From a virus: DNA of 21,185 bases. Below are positions 14,587 through 21,185 of this stretch, in pieces. The position numbers were made by a program, and so were the translations under genes. The stretch is taken from the IMG/VR virus record IMGVR_UViG_3300030518_000032, positions 1 to 21,185 of that record. One strand, given 5' to 3'. Position 1 is the first letter of the stretch, and each line of letters starts with the position of its first letter. The notes under the pieces are model-generated. The model was not told the origin of the DNA. It was given only the letters and a program-made list of their open reading frames with translations, and made no database searches.

Positions 14587-17500
14587 GTTGAACCTCTGAC
14601 CCTTCTCGCCGCTCGATCACGACGTGTTTCGGACGTGATTTCTTTGAGTGCTCCAGTGACCTCATTGATCCTTTCCGAAAGGGCCGTGATCTGAAGTGAC
14701 TGGTTACAAATAACGGCATCTAGGCGAGCAACAACGTCGCTGTTGTCGTTACCAGCGGCTGTCCCAGTAGCATAGCCGCGAGTCACTGGGCCGAACATCG
14801 CACGACTCTGTTCGGCGTTGTAGACCGTCTCGCCGCCGCGGAATTGGACTATCTCCGGCCCCTTCTCACCCACCCAGGCGAGGCCGGGAGCTGCTCCCGT
14901 GGTGCCGGTGGCGTAACCGGGGATTCCCAAGGCATGCCCAAGGGCCTTGAGGTCACTAGACTCCTTGGCAACAGCATCAGCATAAACTTCAGAGCCTGTT
15001 GAGTACAAGGTTCCTGTCATACTCAGCAAGGAATTAATAGACGCTATTGCAGAGCTTATGTCACCTGTGTTATATGCCTTAGAAACGGCTGCATCGGTCA
15101 AGGCCTGTTGAGCCGCGAGGTGCGTTACATCACTTCCCGTAGTTGCGTCTGAGACGCTAAGGTGGTCGAAAAAGTCTTGTATTGTTTGTCCGGCATTCGT
15201 ATATATCTCCGTAAGCTCGTCTTGTTGTGTCTCTACCAACTCATTGATATCGATGCCGCCCTGTTCTTTGGCGTTATATAGCTCTTGGTCCTGGTTTGCC
15301 TGCAATTGCAATAGCGTGGCTTTCCAGTTGTTCTGAAGCGCGATTTGGTCACGGGCCTCGATATCAGAGTTAGCCTTTTTCTGCGCCTGGATCGTATCGG
15401 CCAGCTGTTGGGCTTGCTGAGCTGCCAGCGCTGCCGTTTGCTCGGCGCCCACCTGAGCCGTCAACGCTTGGGTAGCGTCGTCGGTAGCGGACTGAAGCGC
15501 CTCTTGCGTCTGAAGCTGAAGCTGCATAGTCGCAGTTTGCTGTTGAGCCTCGATCGCCGCGATGCTGTTGGTCCCCGACGACAGCCCGACCATCGTGGCG
15601 TTGGCCGACGCACCTTGAATTTGCAGGCCCGCGTCGGTGTTCTGCTGCTGGTTTTGCGCCTGCTGAAGCTGATACGCTTGCTGAACCGCGGTCGCCTGGT
15701 TCTCTTGGGCCTGCGTTGCAACAATCAACGACCGGGTGTAATCGTCGGTGGCGGCGTTCAGTTCTTGCGCCTGTTTCAGCGCCGTCTGCATGTTGGCGAC
15801 TTGTTGCGCCTGTTGCACCGCCGCGACGCTGTTGGTCCCGAGATCGGTCGCGGTGATCGTCTGTTGCGCCTGCCCCTGGCGGATCGCGTAACTGGACGGC
15901 CCTTGCGCCATTCCGGCCCAGGTCGCGGCGACATCGCCGCCCTGTTGAGCGGCGAACGCGGAGGCGTTCGCGCTGTCCATGCCCGACAACAGCTTGGTCA
16001 GTTCCTCGGTCAGCAGCTGGTCGGCGGAGCCCGTCGATGCCCCGTTAGCGGTCAGAACATTGACGTTGGCCGCATGCTCGGCGCTCAACGCCTGCACCTG
16101 GGAGGCCGCCGCGTCGGTGCCGCCCAGCGCCTGGGTGATCTGACTTTGCAGCCACGTCACCAGTTGCGCGTTGATCGCCCCCTGGTCGAGCGTGACCCCG
16201 GCGGCGGCGGCGTTATCGTTGGCACCGGCGATCTGCCCTTGCAACGCCGCCAGGTTTTTCGACAAGCTGGTGGTCGGTGTGGCGTCGGTGGCGGTGGTGA
16301 TCTGGTTTTGCAGGCTCAGTTGTTCGGTGGACTGCCATTGGCCAAAGACACCGTTTTCCTTGGCGGTTGATCCTTGCACCCCAATATTGGCGTTATTGGC
16401 ATCGGCGGTGTTTTGGGCGGCGGCGGTTGCGCCTTTCAGCCCGGTCCCGAAATTGTTGGCGGCATCGGTGGCGGTTTGCAGCGCTGCGGAAAACTGCACG
16501 GCGGTTTGAAATTGTTGTAAGGTAACATCGTTGCCGTTGAGGGACTGCTGCTGCAAATAATCGAGAGATGTGCCAACGGCACCAGTAGCGCCAAATACCC
16601 CACCTCCGACCATGTTGTTGATAACTTGGTCTGCGGTCTGCCCTGTAGGAGCGTTGTTAGCCTTTGAGTTACCAGCATTCTGAATGTCTGCTTTTTGCCC
16701 CATAGCTACCAAGGCGCCCTGATCAACCTGAAGGTTGCCCAACGCCACCGTTTGATTAAGTTGTTGGGCAAGCTGACTGACCTGTCCTTTCAGTTGGGTC
16801 GGATCGAAACCATTGTCGCCGCCGGCCAATCCAACGCCAAATAGCCCGTTGTCTCCGAGCGCCAATCGCGCGCCGCCCACCGGGCCGTCGGAGGGCGCGC
16901 TGGAACCGAACATGCCCCCGAGCATGCCCCCGAGCATGCCGCCGATCGCCGTGCCGATGCCGGGCAGAATGGCGGTGCCGAGCGCCGCGCCCCCGAGCGT
17001 CCCGGCCCCGCCACCGATATTGCCGTTGGCGAAGTCCGTCCCCGCAGTGAATAGCGACCCGATGCCCGGCATGACGGAATTCGACATCGTTCCGCCGAGC
17101 AAACCCGCGCCACCGCCGCCAGAACCAATCAATCCGCCGAGTTCCAACGCGCCATTGGCGTCGACGGCATCGGCAGTGTTGCCAAACAGGTACGATCCGA
17201 GGCCGGTATAGCCTTCTCCGAAGATTGATGATCCGAGGCCGCTATCTAGCCCCCCCAGGCTTGTCGGCGCATAAGCCTGGCCACCAACTGTGATGACTTG
17301 ACCGCCCCCGGACACCCCCGTTCCGCCGACTACCCCCGATAGCAGGCTCCCCACACCCGAAAGCAACTGCGCGGCACCTTGCCCCGCCTGTGCCCCGCCT
17401 TGCGCCATTGCATCGGCGCCCCGGGCGGCAGCCATCGCCCCTCCGGACAACTCGGTCAATGCCCCGGAGAACTGGCGGAAGCTGTCCGTCGTCTGGGAAT

Positions 17501-20500
17501 CCCGGATAGCAACCGCCACCGGGTCGCCGGCAGCAAGCGCGGCATCGTACTGCCCGAGATTGCCCCTGACGCTGGCGACGTATGCCGGGTTCGATACCTG
17601 GCTGGCGTCCCCGGTGTTGTAGCCGTTCAACAGCGTATCGACCGATTTTGCGCGCCCGGCCGTTTCGTTTAGGTTCTGGAGAGCGGCGTCAAGATTCTGA
17701 CTGACATCCTTCAATTGTTCTGGCGATTTGCCGTAAGGATATGCTGAGTTGATTTGCCAAGTCCCGATGTCGTGGGTACCGTTGCGGTTCTGATTGTCGC
17801 GCGGATTGAGAGTTGCGTCGCTTTCCACTTTAGCAATAGCGTAAAGGACGTCATTGGCATTGCTGCTGCCGCCGTTGCTGGGATTGGTCAGTCCAGCGGC
17901 TTCAGGCGTTCCCGCAGAGGCGGTTGGGGTGCCCGGCATCGTCCAGTTAGTGACTTCAACCGGGAGTGGTTTCGTGCCATCAAAAGCCGACCTGACCGGG
18001 GCGCCGAGATCATTGGCCGACGCCACCGGTGTCCCGCTCCCCTTGGGCGGCTCGCCGCTCATGAGCTGGGTAAGACCGCCGGTCATCCAGTCCTTAAACG
18101 GCTTGACCACGGTCATTTCCGTGACTTGCTTCTGGATGTCCTTAAGCGCAGTATTCCAAGTATCACTGAACTTAGCGGCCGGATTGGTCAAAGACTCACC
18201 AAGCGCATTGCCGATAGTATCGGCAAAACCCTGAGCCGCTTGCTGAACTTCCGCTAACTTAGCCTTGTATTCAGCCATCGCCCCGACTTGAGCGATATAT
18301 TCTTTGGTACCTGCCGCCGCGAGATCGGCTCCCCGCGCCTGCAGGTCATTGGTCGTTTGCAGGATTGCCAACGCCTTGGCGCGCTCGGCATTGGACATCC
18401 CGAGCGTCTGGTATTCGGCGAGCGCCAGGACATTAGCCTGTTGCTGCTCCGCACCCATTTGTGCGAACTGCGCTTGCCTGGTCGCGGTGTCGCGATCGGA
18501 GACGCCTTGGGTGATTTGAGCGATGGCGGCTGGGTTGTTTTCGGCGTGCTGTTGTTGGATTTCTGCAACGGCCGCGTTCGCCAACGCCGCTTGCCGAGCC
18601 CCCTCGGCGCCCTTGGCCCAACCAGCCGCCAATCGCTCTTGATCGGCGATTTGGCCGCGCACATCGGCGGCGCGCATCGATGCATTAAGCTGGGTCTGGG
18701 CCGCGTCTTGAGCCAACATCGCTTGGCGGATGGCATTACGCTGGGCAGGGTCGGCCTTAAGCTGCTCCAACATAATCTGGTGTTCTAGCTGCGCACCGTG
18801 AACCGCCGCCATCGACACGCCGTAGGCTTGAGCCTCAGCGGCAAGGCCTTGGGTTTCCAGGCCCATAGTCGCGACGGTGGTCGTGGTGGCCGTGGCAAGA
18901 TCAAGCCGCCCTTTAGCCAGGGCGTCATCCTGAGCGTGCTGCGCAACTCCGTCTGATAGACCGCGCCGCTTCGCATCTTGATATGCGTTTTCGCCTTCAG
19001 CCGCGACCATCGACGCGGCGTTGAGCGAAGCGCGGGCAACCGCCAGCCGCTGGGCGTCCTCAAGTGCGTTTTGTGCTTGGATATGAGCGGCTTCGGCTTG
19101 AGCAGCGGTAACATCTCCCGCGCCCTTCTTTGCGTTATTAAGTTCGTCATCCGGAATATTGCTGCGTCCGGCATATTTCTGATCAAGAACTTGCAGCTGT
19201 GTTTCGAGAGTTTGTTGATAGCCGGGTTGAAGCTTAGCCACCGATAAGGCCCGAGCCGACTGCTCGGCGAATGCTTTAGCCGGGTTGACCGCCGATTCAA
19301 ATTGCTCTTTTAAGGCACTGAGCGCCTGCATCGCTTGGGCGCCGGTCATGTCCTTAAAGGAGGCATTAACCAGCTTCAAATTCTCATAGTATTTTATCGC
19401 TGCCGTTGACTGTAAATTCAGCGATTGCACCACTTCATCGCCGCGAGCAGCGAGTATGTTCTCTTGAGTAGACTTCCCTGCCGCTTCTGCTGCCGTGCGT
19501 TTACTCAGTTCCTCTTGGATAGAGGATGCGGTATTCCCGCGGGATTGCTCGGTGCGAGGATTGGTGTCAGACTTGAGCTTTTCGGGTTGGGCCGATAGCT
19601 CGGCCGTTGACTTGTAGACCTCAGGATGCAGGGCTTTATCGACAGAGGTCCCCAACCGGTCAAAAGCTAGAGACCAACCCTCAATGCTTTTTGTTAAAAG
19701 ACTAGAGTTGTCTTGGACACCCTGCAACCTTTTGCTTAAGGCGTCATAGAGGGCAGTAACAGCGCCAACCCGATCTCCGCTTAGCTCCAGCCAACGAATG
19801 TGCTCCGCTTCGGCTTGTGATACCAGCCCGATCTGTTGGCGATATTTTTCCATCGCCTGGACCGGATTACTATAAATATCTATGAGTTGCTTTTCGGCTG
19901 CGTCTTTATCACTGTCGGTGAACCCTTGCGCAAAGGGTCGAATGAGTTGCGTGGCTCGCTGAGCCACACCATCCGGCGCGCCCATACCGCCCAAACCGGC
20001 AGAAACCGAGAGCGCATCGGAAGACGAAACCCCCGCTTGCTTAGCCGCCGAGACGGATGATGCCCACTCTTGCCAGGCCGTCTTCGACGATCCAAGCGCC
20101 ACCAGCGAATTTTCCAGATCTTTCCGTTGTGAAGCCCCAGACGTTGCGGCGTAGGCGAAAGCCGCACCCATCGCGACTACTGCCGCTGTGACAAGGACGA
20201 TCGGGCTCAGTACGGTTGTCAGTAGCCCCGCAAACCCCTTCTCGCCCTGGGCGAAGGCGCCAATCACCTGGGCGCCTTCCATCATCGCGACTTGCTGGAC
20301 GTTCATGCCGGCCATCAGGGCCTGGAAGCTGTTGACGCCTGCCGCGTTCAACTCCAGCATCTGATTGCGGGAGAGATTGAGGGACTTCGTCGCCTCCTGA
20401 TTTCGCTTGATGCCCGCCGTCGTTTCTTCAAACCCGAGCGCGAGTTGCTTTTCCCTGGCTGCCAGCGCCACCGGGTCCGCGTCCGGCTGCGCCCGGAGGG

Positions 20501-21185
20501 TATCCAGTTCGGCGAGAGCCTGCTTATACTGCTTCTGGGCGGCGTACAGGGCGTCGTGCTTCATACGGAGAGCTTCAAGCTCGGCAGCGGCGCCCTTACC
20601 TGCGCGCGAAGCAAGCTCCTCTTGTGCCCCGTCCTGCTCCTGGAGGAGCTTACCCCACATGGCCTCGTACTCGGCCACCACCTCCTGGGACAGTGGTCCC
20701 CAATACTGGACTCCCAAAGCGGCCTCGACCGCCAAGTGGGCTTTGCCGGCGGCATTCGTGGCCGCCACGTCCATCTGGGTGTCAACGGCCTTCCAGAAGC
20801 TGGTGTAGTCGGCCACCACCTCCTGGGACAGTGGTCCCAAGTACTGGACTCCCAAAGCGGCCTCGACCGCCAAGTGGGCTTTGCCTGCGGCATTCGTGGC
20901 CGCCACGTCCATCTGGGTGTCAACGGCCTTCCAGAAGCTGGTGTAGTCAGCCACCACCTCCTGGGACAGCGGTCCCCAGTACTGGACTCCCAGGGCGGCC
21001 TCGACCGCCAAATGTGCTTTGCCTGCGGCATTCGTGGCCGCCACGTCCATCTGGGTGTCAACGGCCTTCCAGAAGCTGGTGTAGTCAGCCACCACCTCCT
21101 GGGACAGTGGTCCCCAATACTGGACTCCCAAAGCGGCCTCGACCGCCAAGTGGGCTTTGCCGGCGGCATTCGTGGCCGCCACGTC
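14583..21185 (-). CDS. Tape measure protein with embedded lysozyme/transglycosylase-like domain (5' end outside window)
   Basis: The minus-strand frame is open from the window edge to TGA at 14585-14583, at least 2200 residues; residue numbers below count from position 21182, which is not the true start. The protein sets tail length and helps DNA entry. In order it shows: 46-residue tandem repeats (1-170); a charged helical part; a TMP_2-like region with a hydrophobic segment LLTTVLSPIVLVTAAVVAMG (320-347); long Ala/Gln-rich helices; a soluble lytic transglycosylase/lysozyme-like domain near 1113-1200 with Glu1120 (IAKVESD), TWQINSAYP and a GYNTGD segment; a Gly-rich GGMLGGML segment (about 1395-1425) that may insert in membranes; coiled-coil Gln/Ala repeats; and a C-terminal AWVGEKGPEIVQF signature flanked by two GYATGT motifs. 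At about 1.5 angstroms per residue it implies a tail well over 300 nm long. The stop overlaps the tail-tip gene. Confidence 0.93.
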   Translation of the reverse strand, partial: DVAATNAAGKAHLAVEAALGVQYWGPLSQEVVADYTSFWKAVDTQMDVAATNAAGKAHLAVEAALGVQYWGPLSQEVVADYTSFWKAVDTQMDVAATNAAGKAHLAVEAALGVQYLGPLSQEVVADYTSFWKAVDTQMDVAATNAAGKAHLAVEAALGVQYWGPLSQEVVAEYEAMWGKLLQEQDGAQEELASRAGKGAAAELEALRMKHDALYAAQKQYKQALAELDTLRAQPDADPVALAAREKQLALGFEETTAGIKRNQEATKSLNLSRNQMLELNAAGVNSFQALMAGMNVQQVAMMEGAQVIGAFAQGEKGFAGLLTTVLSPIVLVTAAVVAMGAAFAYAATSGASQRKDLENSLVALGSSKTAWQEWASSVSAAKQAGVSSSDALSVSAGLGGMGAPDGVAQRATQLIRPFAQGFTDSDKDAAEKQLIDIYSNPVQAMEKYRQQIGLVSQAEAEHIRWLELSGDRVGAVTALYDALSKRLQGVQDNSSLLTKSIEGWSLAFDRLGTSVDKALHPEVYKSTAELSAQPEKLKSDTNPRTEQSRGNTASSIQEELSKRTAAEAAGKSTQENILAARGDEVVQSLNLQSTAAIKYYENLKLVNASFKDMTGAQAMQALSALKEQFESAVNPAKAFAEQSARALSVAKLQPGYQQTLETQLQVLDQKYAGRSNIPDDELNNAKKGAGDVTAAQAEAAHIQAQNALEDAQRLAVARASLNAASMVAAEGENAYQDAKRRGLSDGVAQHAQDDALAKGRLDLATATTTTVATMGLETQGLAAEAQAYGVSMAAVHGAQLEHQIMLEQLKADPAQRNAIRQAMLAQDAAQTQLNASMRAADVRGQIADQERLAAGWAKGAEGARQAALANAAVAEIQQQHAENNPAAIAQITQGVSDRDTATRQAQFAQMGAEQQQANVLALAEYQTLGMSNAERAKALAILQTTNDLQARGADLAAAGTKEYIAQVGAMAEYKAKLAEVQQAAQGFADTIGNALGESLTNPAAKFSDTWNTALKDIQKQVTEMTVVKPFKDWMTGGLTQLMSGEPPKGSGTPVASANDLGAPVRSAFDGTKPLPVEVTNWTMPGTPTASAGTPEAAGLTNPSNGGSSNANDVLYAIAKVESDATLNPRDNQNRNGTHDIGTWQINSAYPYGKSPEQLKDVSQNLDAALQNLNETAGRAKSVDTLLNGYNTGDASQVSNPAYVASVRGNLGQYDAALAAGDPVAVAIRDSQTTDSFRQFSGALTELSGGAMAAARGADAMAQGGAQAGQGAAQLLSGVGSLLSGVVGGTGVSGGGQVITVGGQAYAPTSLGGLDSGLGSSIFGEGYTGLGSYLFGNTADAVDANGALELGGLIGSGGGGAGLLGGTMSNSVMPGIGSLFTAGTDFANGNIGGGAGTLGGAALGTAILPGIGTAIGGMLGGMLGGMFGSSAPSDGPVGGARLALGDNGLFGVGLAGGDNGFDPTQLKGQVSQLAQQLNQTVALGNLQVDQGALVAMGQKADIQNAGNSKANNAPTGQTADQVINNMVGGGVFGATGAVGTSLDYLQQQSLNGNDVTLQQFQTAVQFSAALQTATDAANNFGTGLKGATAAAQNTADANNANIGVQGSTAKENGVFGQWQSTEQLSLQNQITTATDATPTTSLSKNLAALQGQIAGANDNAAAAGVTLDQGAINAQLVTWLQSQITQALGGTDAAASQVQALSAEHAANVNVLTANGASTGSADQLLTEELTKLLSGMDSANASAFAAQQGGDVAATWAGMAQGPSSYAIRQGQAQQTITATDLGTNSVAAVQQAQQVANMQTALKQAQELNAATDDYTRSLIVATQAQENQATAVQQAYQLQQAQNQQQNTDAGLQIQGASANATMVGLSSGTNSIAAIEAQQQTATMQLQLQTQEALQSATDDATQALTAQVGAEQTAALAAQQAQQLADTIQAQKKANSDIEARDQIALQNNWKATLLQLQANQDQELYNAKEQGGIDINELVETQQDELTEIYTNAGQTIQDFFDHLSVSDATTGSDVTHLAAQQALTDAAVSKAYNTGDISSAIASINSLLSMTGTLYSTGSEVYADAVAKESSDLKALGHALGIPGYATGTTGAAPGLAWVGEKGPEIVQFRGGETVYNAEQSRAMFGPVTRGYATGTAAGNDNSDVVARLDAVICNQSLQITALSERINEVTGALKEITSETRRDRAARRVRGST
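15313..15840 (-). repeat. Diverged 88-residue repeat pair in the tape measure C-terminal coil
   Basis: Two consecutive segments of 88 codons align without gaps over their first 65 or so residues. One begins LGTNSVAAVQQAQQ (15840 downward) and the other SGTNSIAAIEAQQQ (15576 downward). Both keep MQ at positions 18-19, ATDD at 31-34 and a QQA-QL pattern near 53-58. The DNA has drifted, though the 13-base core CTGTTGGTCCC-like block is still shared. This is an old internal duplication of a coiled-coil block. Confidence 0.75.
20674..21185 (-). repeat. 138-bp tandem repeats in the tape measure gene
   Basis: Units begin at 20674, 20812, 20950 and 21088, exactly 138 bases apart; the last is cut by the window edge. 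Each encodes 46 residues (AATNAAGKAHLAV...GPLSQEVVADYTSFWKAVDTQMDV), and the copies differ by only a few bases. The second unit from the gene-internal side changes YWGP to YLGP. The innermost homology continues into a diverged AEYEAMWGKLL segment. Near-identity at the DNA level, including third codon positions, indicates recent duplication or ongoing exchange. The unit length is a multiple of three, so copy number can change with the frame intact. Confidence 0.97.

Noticed and set aside
15345-16370. Plus-strand open frame of 341 codons opposite the tape measure gene
   Set aside because: It is rich in Leu, Arg and Gly from antisense reading of Gln/Ala codons, with no leader or domain.
20674-21185. 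CRISPR array suggested by regular 138-bp spacing
   Set aside because: The whole unit is repeated with no unique spacers, and it is coding throughout.

Overview
The window looks like part of the genome of a long-tailed (siphovirus-like) double-stranded DNA phage or prophage. The replication genes are GC-rich and use Shine-Dalgarno-like leaders, so the host is bacterial. The tail-tip and fibre-assembly protein types resemble those of proteobacterial, especially alphaproteobacterial, phages, but that host guess is an inference. No integrase, repressor, terminase, portal, capsid or lysis gene is visible, so lifestyle and taxonomy cannot be fixed.

Layout: positions 1-9959 hold a tightly packed plus-strand early/replication operon. 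In order it encodes: the C-terminal end of a protein with an Ala-Pro-Pro repeat linker; a Cas4/RecB-like nuclease (DUF2800 type); a DUF2815-type single-strand DNA-binding protein; a DUF6378-like protein; a flavin-dependent thymidylate synthase (ThyX) interrupted by a 327-residue intein; two tiny unknown proteins; a DnaQ-like exonuclease; a Cys-rich small protein; a DNA methyltransferase; a small Cys-pair protein; a dCMP deaminase; a 47-residue aromatic-rich peptide; and a family A DNA polymerase. Almost every junction is a 1-8 base start/stop overlap (usually ATGA), which suggests translational coupling. Together the genes supply dTMP (dCMP deaminase plus ThyX), copy DNA (polymerase, SSB-like protein, exonucleases) and modify it (methyltransferase).

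Positions 10016-21185 hold a minus-strand tail operon that converges on the replication operon across a 56-base gap with no obvious terminator. Read in its own direction it encodes: a very long tape measure protein (5' end outside the window) with an embedded lysozyme/transglycosylase-like domain; two tail-tip proteins; a glycine-rich tail fibre; and a DUF4376-like fibre-associated protein.

The most interesting items are the ThyX intein, which carries an HNH homing endonuclease and, unusually, a MerR/excisionase-like helix-turn-helix placed between its splicing blocks A and B; exact 138-bp (46-residue) tandem repeats in the tape measure gene; and a polymerase whose motif C reads YDE instead of HDE. 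Both window edges lie inside tandem repeats. All function calls are by motif and similarity recalled from memory, since no search could be run.
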